Assembly (NCBI RefSeq): GCF_003937825.1
Contig: NZ_RSFW01000018.1
Location: forward strand, 1-64,000
Reading direction: 5' to 3'
DNA length: 64,000 bases
Source: Mesobacillus subterraneus
GTDB taxonomy: Bacteria; Bacillota; Bacilli; Bacillales; Cytobacillaceae
The notes beneath the pieces are model-generated. The model was not told the origin of the DNA. It worked only from the letters and a program-made list of their open reading frames with translations, and searched no databases. Position 1 is the first letter of the stretch, and each line of letters begins with the position of its first letter. A program made the position numbers and the translations under genes. Shown in pieces: positions 17,347 to 24,393 of the stretch.

Positions 17347-18142
17347 CTTCTTGTTCTCCTTTGATTAGGTTGTATGTGATACAAATCGGTTTTATTGTAC
17401 GCGGATCCATGCCAATTTCAGCATCGATCTGAAAAACTTTTCTCAATACTTCTTTGTTTATTACTTCTTCGCTTGTTCCTGTTTTTACGATATTCCCAGC
17501 CTTCAAAGCTACAAGGTGATCGGCGAACCTTGCTGCATGATTTAAATCATGCAATACCATGACAATCGTCCGTTTTTGCTCCCTGTTCAGCTTTTGCAGC
17601 AATTCAAGGATCTCCAGTTGATGTGCCATATCCAGATAGGTCGTTGGTTCATCAAGGAAGATCATTTCTGTTTCCTGGGCGAGAGCGAGGGCAATCCAGA
17701 CGCGCTGCCTTTGACCCCCGGACAATGCATCCACAGGGTCATATTTGAAAGCTGCCGTTCCTGTCACCTCAAGGGCCCAGTCAATGACCTCCAAGTCTTT
17801 TTTCGTCAGTCTTCCAAAACCCTTTTGATATGGAAAGCGTCCATATGAGACAAGTTCCCCAACAGTAAGACCCGCAGCACTTTCAGGAGTTTGAGGGAGA
17901 ATTGCCATTTTTTTCGCCAGGCTCTTTGTATCTTCTTTCGTAATGCTTACGCCATCAAGGACGATGGATCCAGATTGATGCGTAATAATCCGTGACATTG
18001 ATTTTAACAATGTCGATTTCCCACAGCCATTGGGCCCAATGATAATTGTGATTTGCTGATCGGGAATTTCAAGAGTTAAATCGTTTACAATCGTTCTTTC
18101 TCCATATCCCACTTTTAACTGTTCAGTATAAAGGCGAACCAT
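17297..18142 (-). CDS. Siderophore ABC transporter ATPase (FepC/YusV family)
   Basis: 281 residues: Walker A GPNGCGKST, signature LSGGQRQRVW, Walker B MIFLDEPTTYLD and switch His in VLHDLNHAARFAD. GGAGG precedes the ATG. First gene of the operon, starting 28 bases from a perfect Fur box. Unlike B. subtilis, where YusV serves several importers from a distance, here the ATPase is in the operon. The C-terminal ~16 residues are encoded by sequence shared with the binding-protein start. Confidence 0.92.
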   Translation of the reverse strand: MVRLYTEQLKVGYGERTIVNDLTLEIPDQQITIIIGPNGCGKSTLLKSMSRIITHQSGSIVLDGVSITKEDTKSLAKKMAILPQTPESAAGLTVGELVSYGRFPYQKGFGRLTKKDLEVIDWALEVTGTAAFKYDPVDALSGGQRQRVWIALALAQETEMIFLDEPTTYLDMAHQLEILELLQKLNREQKRTIVMVLHDLNHAARFADHLVALKAGNIVKTGTSEEVINKEVLRKVFQIDAEIGMDPRTIKPICITYNLIKGEQEDEEINHAIPAYASALA

Positions 18143-18169
18143 TATCAGTCCTCCGTTTTCAAATTTTAA

Positions 18170-18199
18170 TTGATAATGATTATCAGTGTCGTTTATAAT
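18170..18199 (+). promoter_or_regulatory. Perfect Fur box overlapping a sigma-A promoter
   Basis: TGATAATGATTATCA at 18171-18185 is the perfect 7-1-7 Fur inverted repeat of Bacillus. On the plus strand it overlaps a -35 (TTGATA, 18170-18175) placed 18 bases before a perfect -10 (TATAAT, 18194-18199) reading into the ferredoxin reductase gene. The box is also 28 bases from the divergent siderophore operon, so one box likely represses both in iron-replete cells. Confidence 0.93.
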
Positions 18200-18282
18200 A
18201 ACACTATAAAACTATTTCTTATGTGAGTCAATGAACTTTTTGTGACAATAATAAGCTATTTATTTATAAGGGGTGCTTTTGC

Positions 18283-19329
18283 ATGACCGAACATGAGATT
18301 TTTGACCTGACAATCATTGGCGGAGGACCAGCTGGGCTGTATTCCGCATTTTACGGTGGACTGCGTGAAATGAAAACGAAAATAATAGAGGCACAACCCG
18401 AACTGGGCGGGAAAATCCATGTCTATCCTGAAAAAGTAATTTGGGACATCGGGGGACTTGGTCCCATCACAGGAGCCAGGCTCATTGAGCAACTTAAGGA
18501 CCAGGCCATGACATTCAACCCAGAAGTCGTGTTGAATGAAAAAATCTCTTCGATCAGTTTTAGTGATGGTTTATTCATATTGAAAGCAGCGTCCGGAGCC
18601 GTCCATTATTCGAAGACTGTTATTGTGGCGATAGGGAGCGGAATCTTAAAGCCTCAGAAACTAAAGCTTGAAGGTGCTGAACGCTATGAAGTGTCCAACC
18701 TGCATTATATGGTGAATTCCATCAAGTATTTTAAAGACAGAACCGTTGCCATCTCCGGAGGGGGAAATTCTGCGATTGATTGGGCAAATCTGCTCGAACC
18801 GGTAGCAAAGAAAGTGTATCTGGTGCACAGGAGAGATTGCTTTTCCGGTCATGAATCGCAAGTAACCCAAATGATGAACAGCACAGTTGAATGTATCTTT
18901 AATTCTTCCATTACCAGATTAATAGCCGATGAGTCTCATACTTCCATTGCTTCTGTAGAGCTGACGAATCAAAGGAATGGCGAAAAATTCACACTGCCTG
19001 TGGATGAGGTTTTGGTCAATCATGGTTTTGACCAGGATGCTTCATTGCTTGAAAATAGCGAACTGGACGTCCAACTCATTGATCAATTTTACATTGATGG
19101 AACCCCAACCAGTGAAACATCTGTGCCTGGACTTTTTGCTGCAGGAGACATCCTGAAGCATGAAGGGAAAGTGAATCTGATTGCCGGCACCTTTCAGGAT
19201 GCGGCTAATGCGGTAAACAAGGCCAAGCAGTTCATCGAACCTTCAGCGGAGAGGGCTGCGATGGTTTCATCCCATAATAAAGTGTTTAACGAGAGAAATA
19301 AGGAATTGATAGAGCAATTGGTTAAATAG
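18283..19329 (+). CDS. Ferredoxin/flavodoxin-NADP+ reductase, YumC/YcgT type
   Basis: 348 residues of the thioredoxin-reductase-like FNR2 family. FAD site GGGPAGLYSAFYGG (about 11-24), NADPH site GGGNSAIDWAN (about 160), and C-terminal FAD motif GLFAAGDIL. It lacks the CxxC of true thioredoxin reductases. Divergent from the siderophore importer over a shared Fur box, as B. subtilis ycgT is Fur-regulated; an inferred role is supplying electrons for reducing ferri-siderophore or for low-iron flavodoxin. AGGGGTG precedes the ATG. Confidence 0.9.
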   Translation: MTEHEIFDLTIIGGGPAGLYSAFYGGLREMKTKIIEAQPELGGKIHVYPEKVIWDIGGLGPITGARLIEQLKDQAMTFNPEVVLNEKISSISFSDGLFILKAASGAVHYSKTVIVAIGSGILKPQKLKLEGAERYEVSNLHYMVNSIKYFKDRTVAISGGGNSAIDWANLLEPVAKKVYLVHRRDCFSGHESQVTQMMNSTVECIFNSSITRLIADESHTSIASVELTNQRNGEKFTLPVDEVLVNHGFDQDASLLENSELDVQLIDQFYIDGTPTSETSVPGLFAAGDILKHEGKVNLIAGTFQDAANAVNKAKQFIEPSAERAAMVSSHNKVFNERNKELIEQLVK

Positions 19330-19340
19330 AAGACCATACT

Positions 19341-19371
19341 AAAAGGCAGCCGTCGATGGCTGCCTTCTTTT
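19341..19371. terminator. Bidirectional terminator between convergent genes
   Basis: AAGGCAGCC and GGCTGCCTT (9 bp, 6-base loop) with Ts on the plus side and A/T-rich sequence on the other. It serves the reductase gene and probably the convergent CobW gene. Confidence 0.85.
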
Positions 19372-19386
19372 ATACATGGCTGATAT

Positions 19387-20586
19387 TTATACTGTACTTT
19401 CTTCAGGTTCCATAAATGGCGGAAGCGGGTCGCGAAAGCCGGACCAATTCAAAGACATCTCCTCATCCGTTAACAGACATTGGTCAAGGGTGGCTGCTAC
19501 CTCTTCCCTATCCATTTCAACACCGATCATGACCAGCTCTGTCATCCGGTCGCCGAATTCACTGTCCCATTTCAAGCGTAATTCCGGGTCTTCATTCAGG
19601 ATCTGGTTTATTTCACTTTCTGGATAGGCTGCTACCCACTGTCCTGCTGCCTGGAGCATGATGGATGGTCCTGCTTGAGACAAAAGGCCAGCTGTATCAT
19701 TTCGTGTGGCCAGCCAGAAGAAACCTTTAGCCCTTACCACATCCTCAGGCCATTTCTCAAGCCACTTCATCCATCTCTCAGGATGAAATGGCCGTTTTCT
19801 CCGATAAACAAATGAAGAAATGCCGTATTCCTCTGTTTCCGGGATATGTTCTTCGTTCAGTTCTTTGATCCAGCCTGCACCCTGGCTTGCTTCTTCAAAG
19901 TCAAAGAGCCCGGTGTCCAAAACTTCACTTAAGTTAACCTGAGAATGGTTTGAATCGATAATCCTTGCTCCAGGATTCAGCTTTTGGATGACCGCTTTTA
20001 GTTCATGCAGTACTGCCTCTGAAACAAGATCTTTTTTGTTTAAAATAATGACATTGGCGAACTCGATCTGGTCAATCAACAAATCGACGACCTCTCGAGT
20101 GTCATGCTCATCAGCGCCCTGCTTTCTGTCCAGCAAGCTTTCTCCAGACGAGAAATCATGCCAGAATCGGTTTGCATCTACAACCGTAACCATTGTATCG
20201 AGAGTACACCATTCGGCCAGATTGATTCCCAGCTCTTCATCAACATATGTAAATGTCTGTGCGACAGGAATGGGTTCTGATATACCTGAAGATTCAATAA
20301 CAATATAATCAATGTCACCAGCCTTCACCAGGCGTTCAACCTCAATGATCAAATCTTCCCTCAGCGTGCAGCAAATGCACCCGTTCTGGAGTTCAACCAG
20401 CTTCTCTTCTGTTTGTGAAAATCCGCTTTGTTTGACTAATGCTGCGTCAATGTTTAACTCGCTCATATCATTGACAATGACAGCTATTTTTTTATCCTCT
20501 CGGTTGTTCAGTATATGGTTTAACAATGTGGTTTTTCCGGAACCAAGATATCCGCTTAGCACAGTTACAGGAATTTTACGGGTCAT
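19387..20586 (-). CDS. CobW-family GTPase, zinc metallochaperone (YciC/ZagA type)
   Basis: 399 residues. P-loop [15 protein letters not shown] at the N-terminus, the family metal motif CxCC in [11 protein letters not shown] (about 72), guanine specificity region ILNKKDL, and a C-terminal CobW_C domain ([16 protein letters not shown]). COG0523 proteins of this type deliver zinc to client enzymes under starvation. Its transcript begins near a Zur box (20675-20697), so zinc repression is expected. Length and motif match B. subtilis YciC closely. Confidence 0.92.
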   Translation of the reverse strand: MTRKIPVTVLSGYLGSGKTTLLNHILNNREDKKIAVIVNDMSELNIDAALVKQSGFSQTEEKLVELQNGCICCTLREDLIIEVERLVKAGDIDYIVIESSGISEPIPVAQTFTYVDEELGINLAEWCTLDTMVTVVDANRFWHDFSSGESLLDRKQGADEHDTREVVDLLIDQIEFANVIILNKKDLVSEAVLHELKAVIQKLNPGARIIDSNHSQVNLSEVLDTGLFDFEEASQGAGWIKELNEEHIPETEEYGISSFVYRRKRPFHPERWMKWLEKWPEDVVRAKGFFWLATRNDTAGLLSQAGPSIMLQAAGQWVAAYPESEINQILNEDPELRLKWDSEFGDRMTELVMIGVEMDREEVAATLDQCLLTDEEMSLNWSGFRDPLPPFMEPEESTV

Positions 20587-20641
20587 TTTTAACGCCTCTT
20601 GTTTAATTTACTCTAGAAACAACAACCTATAGGGAAACGCA

Positions 20642-20670
20642 GAGGTGCCAGGAAAACTTTCTGACACCTC
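20642..20670 (-). other. Hairpin in the CobW gene leader
   Basis: On the minus strand GAGGTGTCAG pairs with CTGGCACCTC (one G-U). It is just downstream of the Zur box and 56 bases before the ATG, with no T tract. It could be a leader stabiliser or an old terminator remnant. Confidence 0.45.
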
Positions 20671-20674
20671 AATT

Positions 20675-20697
20675 TAAATCGAAATGATTACGATTTA
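20675..20697. promoter_or_regulatory. Zur box upstream of the CobW GTPase gene
   Basis: The core TCGAAATGATTACGA matches the Bacillus Zur consensus TCGTAATNATTACGA at all but one position, with symmetric flanking TAAA and TTTA. It lies between rpmG and the CobW gene, so the CobW gene has its own zinc-controlled promoter. Confidence 0.9.
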
Positions 20698-20716
20698 AAA
20701 ATCAAAAAAAAGTACT

Positions 20717-20866
20717 TTACTTCGTCTCACGATGAAGGGTATACCTCTTTAGCCGAGGAGAATATTTCTTTAACTCGATCCGGTCAGGGTTGTTCCGCTT
20801 ATTTTTAGTGGTTATATAATTTCTGTCTCCAGTTTCTGTACAAGCTAATGTGATTTTTACTCTCAT
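20717..20866 (-). CDS. rpmG: Zinc-independent 50S ribosomal protein L33
   Basis: 49 residues: [20 protein letters not shown] to [10 protein letters not shown]. The family's four zinc Cys are reduced to one (LACTETG), so this is the C-minus form that replaces the zinc-binding paralogue when zinc is short. The ATG is preceded by GGAGG with ideal spacing; a longer upstream frame would run into the flavoprotein gene. It follows the flavoprotein gene by 22 bases in the same operon under a Zur box. Confidence 0.95.
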   Translation of the reverse strand: MRVKITLACTETGDRNYITTKNKRNNPDRIELKKYSPRLKRYTLHRETK

Positions 20867-20888
20867 TAAAAGTAACCTCCATATATTA

Positions 20889-22058
20889 TTATAAAACGCT
20901 TCGGACAATTCTTTCTGCTGCCTGGCGCGCACCCGAAATATTCCGGGCAATCGGCCCAATCTCAAGCTCTGCCAATGGTCCCATCACGTATAAATTCTTG
21001 CACCATTCAAGGGATTCGCTCACGATTGGATAGCCGCATTCAGCACAAGGAAGAGCATGCCTTTGAATCGCCGTCTCCAGCCATTCTCCACCAGGTCTGG
21101 ATGGTTTGAATCCTGTTGCAAAAACAACTGATCGGACCTTCACTTCCTGCTGATCCGTGGAGAGGACGATTTTCGGGCCTTCGCTCCTCCGAGCATTAAT
21201 GATCTCCCCGTCCGTCACCTTAATCAGTTGATTCTTTTCAAGTACTTTGAGTCTATAAAACAGCTCTTTAGGCAATGACCCTCGGTTCCTGGCCTGTTTG
21301 ATCATTTCTCTTCGTTCGGTATAGTCTTTGATCATGGCGTAGGTCGTTTGCTTTTTTGGCCCCAGCCAGCCTGGGTCACTGTCAAAATCATACACCCTGA
21401 ACGGATGCCTTTTAAACAAATGAACCTGTCCTGGATAGAGAGCTGAAAGCTTGATGACGAGATGTGCGGCTGTGATCCCTCCGCCTATTACAGCTACAGG
21501 AGCCTGGAGTCTGGATAAATCAACATTTCTGTCAAATATATGGAAGGTTTGCTTCCCATCATCTCCGATGGAGTCAGCCCAATCGGGAATATTCAGTTGT
21601 TCGTTTACACTGAGCGCTAGTACGATGTTTTTTGACCTTACTACCTCGCCGCTTACCGTACTGACGCTCCAGCTTCCTGCATCCCGGTTTATCCAGTTCA
21701 CAGATCCCTGGTGCCAGCATTCCATTAACCTTAAATCACGGAACAGTTCAAGACTATGTTCATTAAAAATAGGTAATGAAGGTCTTTTATACACTCCATA
21801 GAAATCTGTTCTCTTTTTATGCTGCTTTCCTGCAAATTTAATCAGACTAAATGGATCCACATCCAGATGATGTACAAATGGGGATCGGAGGAACTGCATC
21901 CCTATCCGTTCGGTGTTTTTCATCCATGTGAATAGAGGGGAATCATGCGGATCGATAATACGAAGCCCCTCCGGCAGCACCTTTTTATTTTTCAATAAGA
22001 ATGCTGAAACTGTACACCCGTGAATCCCTCCTCCGATTACAACCCAATCATACATCAT
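20889..22058 (-). CDS. FAD/NAD(P)-binding oxidoreductase in the Zur regulon
   Basis: 389 residues. FAD motif [17 protein letters not shown] at the start, a second Rossmann motif [17 protein letters not shown] near 195 and the ATGF motif [12 protein letters not shown] near 320 put it among FAD-dependent pyridine-nucleotide oxidoreductases or N-hydroxylating monooxygenases (SidA/IucD/PvdA-like). Two Cys sit in [11 protein letters not shown], a CxxC that could bind metal. The start is the ATG after CAGGAGG; an upstream in-frame ATG lies inside the Zur box and is rejected. Gene order Zur box, flavoprotein, rpmG suggests a zinc-starvation role that is undescribed as far as I know. Confidence 0.8.
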   Translation of the reverse strand: MMYDWVVIGGGIHGCTVSAFLLKNKKVLPEGLRIIDPHDSPLFTWMKNTERIGMQFLRSPFVHHLDVDPFSLIKFAGKQHKKRTDFYGVYKRPSLPIFNEHSLELFRDLRLMECWHQGSVNWINRDAGSWSVSTVSGEVVRSKNIVLALSVNEQLNIPDWADSIGDDGKQTFHIFDRNVDLSRLQAPVAVIGGGITAAHLVIKLSALYPGQVHLFKRHPFRVYDFDSDPGWLGPKKQTTYAMIKDYTERREMIKQARNRGSLPKELFYRLKVLEKNQLIKVTDGEIINARRSEGPKIVLSTDQQEVKVRSVVFATGFKPSRPGGEWLETAIQRHALPCAECGYPIVSESLEWCKNLYVMGPLAELEIGPIARNISGARQAAERIVRSVL

Positions 22059-22080
22059 AAATTCCTCCTGATACCCAAAA

Positions 22081-22103
22081 TAAACCGTAACCATTACGAT
22101 TTA
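22081..22103. promoter_or_regulatory. Zur box upstream of the flavoprotein-rpmG operon
   Basis: Core CCGTAACCATTACGA, two mismatches to TCGTAATNATTACGA, with symmetric TAAA/TTTA flanks. It overlaps the stop codon of the preceding 130-residue gene (stop at 22094-22096), so an internal zinc-controlled promoter starts inside the tail of the ribosomal-protein operon. Confidence 0.85.
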
Positions 22104-22486
22104 TAAATTAAAAAAAAACAAGAATGCACCTCGTTGAGGGAAAAGTAAAAGTAGAGGGTGTCACCTTTCTTGTCCTTCGTGTCTTCAACCTGATCGGTAA
22201 AATCAATCCAGGTTATATTCCTTAATTTCTGTTCCATTTGACTGTTAATTATGTTCTCAATCTCATGCATGGTCATGACCAGCTGGCCAAACGTAAGATT
22301 AAATTGTTTTGCAGCCTTCCTGTGTGGTGAATGTTTTACAAGCAGAGCCAAAAATTCATCCGCTGTTTCTGCTTCCTGAGCCAGCTCATCTTCTAGCTCA
22401 ACAATATATTCATATATTTCTTTTTGAGCCAATGGAAGAGACTTTACGATCTCCCTTGAGAGGATTTCCATCAAATGCGAATTCAT
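22094..22486 (-). CDS. Helical protein of unknown function in the Zur regulon
   Basis: 130 residues, no signal or membrane segment. The first ~90 residues are helical and acidic (YEYIVELEDELAQEAETADEFLALL), and RKAAKQFNLTFGQLVMTMHEIE looks like a helix-turn-helix. TAGGAGC precedes the ATG. It follows rpmE2 by 10 bases, so it should be zinc-repressed through the box at 23060. The last codons overlap the next Zur box. Candidate regulator or ribosome-associated factor; the function is not recognised. Confidence 0.7.
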   Translation of the reverse strand: MNSHLMEILSREIVKSLPLAQKEIYEYIVELEDELAQEAETADEFLALLVKHSPHRKAAKQFNLTFGQLVMTMHEIENIINSQMEQKLRNITWIDFTDQVEDTKDKKGDTLYFYFSLNEVHSCFFLIYKS

Positions 22487-22496
22487 ATGAAAGCTC

Positions 22497-22748
22497 CTAT
22501 TTACTTTTGAAATTATACCTCTTCATGAAACGCTCGGTCCTGCCTCCGCGATCAGCAAATTTCTGGACTCCAGTATAAAAGGGATGTGTATCCGAGCTGA
22601 TTTCCACTTTGATTAAAGGGTACATTACCCTGTCTTCCCACTCAATGGTCTCGTTTGACGTTTTTGTAGACCCTGTCAAAAACTTAAAACCACTGTTGGT
22701 ATCCATAAATACCACTTTATGATAATCCGGATGAATATTTTCCTTCAT
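22497..22748 (-). CDS. rpmE2: Zinc-independent 50S ribosomal protein L31 type B
   Basis: 83 residues, starting [20 protein letters not shown] and ending [12 protein letters not shown]. It has no Cys at all, in contrast to the zinc-binding CxxC of type A L31, and the ~80-residue length is typical of type B (YtiA). In zinc-starved Bacillus this form displaces zinc-loaded L31 and releases zinc. It lies 21 bases after rpsN in the Zur-controlled operon. Confidence 0.95.
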   Translation of the reverse strand: MKENIHPDYHKVVFMDTNSGFKFLTGSTKTSNETIEWEDRVMYPLIKVEISSDTHPFYTGVQKFADRGGRTERFMKRYNFKSK

Positions 22749-22769
22749 TCCATTCCACCTCCGAGTCTA

Positions 22770-23039
22770 TTACCAGCTGGATTTTTTCACGCCTGGAATT
22801 TGGCCCTTGTGTGCATATTCCCTAAAAGCAATTCGTGACATCTTAAACTTACGGAGATAGCCTCTTGGCCGTCCTGTTACCTCACATCGGTTTTTCAGGC
22901 GAGTCGAAGATGAGTCCCTCGGCAACTTCCTTAGTGCTTCGTAGTCTCCCTTTTCCTTTAACTCTCTCCTGAGTTCTGCATACCGCATGACAAGTTCCTG
23001 GCGTTTGCGCTCCTTTGCAACCTTTGACTTCTTCGCCAC
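22770..23039 (-). CDS. rpsN: Zinc-independent 30S ribosomal protein S14
   Basis: 89 residues from a GTG start after GAGGAG. Motifs [29 protein letters not shown] and [17 protein letters not shown] are the long S14 form. Only one Cys remains, so it lacks the two CxxC pairs of the 61-residue zinc form; it corresponds to B. subtilis YhzA. First gene after the Zur box at 23060-23082. Confidence 0.95.
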   Translation of the reverse strand: MAKKSKVAKERKRQELVMRYAELRRELKEKGDYEALRKLPRDSSSTRLKNRCEVTGRPRGYLRKFKMSRIAFREYAHKGQIPGVKKSSW

Positions 23040-23059
23040 TGAATTTCACTCCTCTCTTG

Positions 23060-23082
23060 TAAATCGTAATCATTACGTTTTA
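23060..23082. promoter_or_regulatory. Zur box upstream of rpsN-rpmE2 operon
   Basis: Core TCGTAATCATTACGT differs from the Zur consensus TCGTAATNATTACGA only in the last base, with TAAA/TTTA flanks. It lies 21 bases upstream of the rpsN GTG, overlapping the expected promoter. Confidence 0.92.
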
Positions 23083-23278
23083 AAAACGAGATAAAGTTAT
23101 TAAAACACATTTCTTACGTTCCTGCAACACCCATGTTCATCGGCAAGGCCTGTCGACAATGAAATCGCAGTGTCTGGTCCGTAATAGGCCCATTTTATTA
23201 AACATTAAGAAGAGCTTCTCACCAGAAATGTCTATTCTTCTGATCTATTTTTATTAATCGAAAAAAGACGAAGCAGTT

Positions 23279-23321
23279 GGACGGACAATAATCTATAAAA
23301 ATACCACATTACTGTCCGTCC
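23279..23321. other. Long inverted repeat after nrdB
   Basis: GGACGGACA and TGTCCGTCC form a perfect 9-bp stem, extended by a nearly complementary ATAAT/ATTAC, around a 15-base loop. No T tract follows on the minus strand. It lies 20 bases past the nrdB stop and may be a Rho-independent terminator variant or mRNA stabiliser. Confidence 0.6.
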
Positions 23322-23340
23322 TATTCAGCTTAAAAGAGAA

Positions 23341-24378
23341 TCAAAGCTCATCAAACCCATTTGCATCTGAGGTTTTCGTGTATTGCCTTGATTTTTGTTC
23401 AAAGAAATCGGTTTTTCCAAGGTCGACTTCCTGATAGGCGATAATCCATCGCAATGGATTGGTCCGGTAGCCTTCGAATGGCGAATCAAAGCCTAATTGT
23501 TCCGCTCTTTTATTGGCCATGAATTTTATATAAGCCTCGACGTCATCAAGCAGCAGCACGTCTATTTGATTGCCGATGATTTGGTCAGCCCATTCGATTT
23601 CCAGCTGGGCGGCTTTTTTAAAGGTAGAAGTGCCGAAATCACGCAGCGACTGGGTATCATATTCCCTGTTTTCTTGTAAAATCTCCTTGAATATTTTTTC
23701 AAATAAACCGACGTGAAGCTGTTCGTCCCGGTTTATATAGTTGATCATCGTGCTGGTGCCGACCATTTTTTGATTGCGGGCGAGGTTATAGAAGAACGCA
23801 AATCCTGAGTAAAAGAACAATCCTTCAAGAACCACATCATAAACAATCGAGTGCAGCAGGTTTTCGATTGTCGGATTCTCGGCAAATCCTTTGTAGCCGT
23901 TTGTTATGAAGTCATTCCTTTTCCGCAAGGTCGGTTCCGTCCTCCAATAATCGAATACCTCCTCCTGCTTCGCCTTTGGTACAATGCTGGACAGGACATA
24001 ACTGTACGAGTGATTATGGACCACTTCCTGCTGGGCAAGGATGATCATCAGTGCATTCAGGCTTGAATCGGTCAAATAGTCTGCTACCCTTCCGGCATAG
24101 TCGGTTTGGATGCTGTCAAGTAAGGCCAACAAGCCAATGATTTTCAAAAACGCATCCTTCTCTTGCTCAGTAAGCATCGGAAACTGTTTGATATCCTTGG
24201 ACATGTTGATTTCGAACGGAGTCCAAAAGTTCCCCAGCATCCTTTTATACTTTGGGTACGCCCAAGGAAACCGGACATCGTCCCAATTCAATATGTTCGA
24301 GCTTTCTCCGTTTATGATCCCTGTAGAGGCATTTGGCGCCGTGACATCAACAAGTGACCTTTTTGTTAAATGACTCAT
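23341..24378 (-). CDS. nrdB: Class I ribonucleotide reductase beta subunit
   Basis: 345 residues of the ferritin-like radical subunit. Metal ligands are visible in LLDSIQTDYA (Asp), AQQEVVHNHSYSYVL (Glu and His), VLEGLFFYSGF (Glu) and NRDEQLHVGLF (Glu, His). The radical Tyr is present: E-x-x-H-x-x-x-Y spacing in QEVVHNHSY matches the classical Tyr122 context. The start is set at the ATG 9 bases after GGGAGG. Last gene of the B12-riboswitch operon, 15 bases after nrdA. Confidence 0.92.
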   Translation of the reverse strand: MSHLTKRSLVDVTAPNASTGIINGESSNILNWDDVRFPWAYPKYKRMLGNFWTPFEINMSKDIKQFPMLTEQEKDAFLKIIGLLALLDSIQTDYAGRVADYLTDSSLNALMIILAQQEVVHNHSYSYVLSSIVPKAKQEEVFDYWRTEPTLRKRNDFITNGYKGFAENPTIENLLHSIVYDVVLEGLFFYSGFAFFYNLARNQKMVGTSTMINYINRDEQLHVGLFEKIFKEILQENREYDTQSLRDFGTSTFKKAAQLEIEWADQIIGNQIDVLLLDDVEAYIKFMANKRAEQLGFDSPFEGYRTNPLRWIIAYQEVDLGKTDFFEQKSRQYTKTSDANGFDEL

Positions 24379-24393
24379 TTCCTCCATCCTCCC

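Noticed and set aside
22059-22094. Upstream start of the flavoprotein
   Set aside because: It would place translation start inside the Zur box and before the AGGAGG site.
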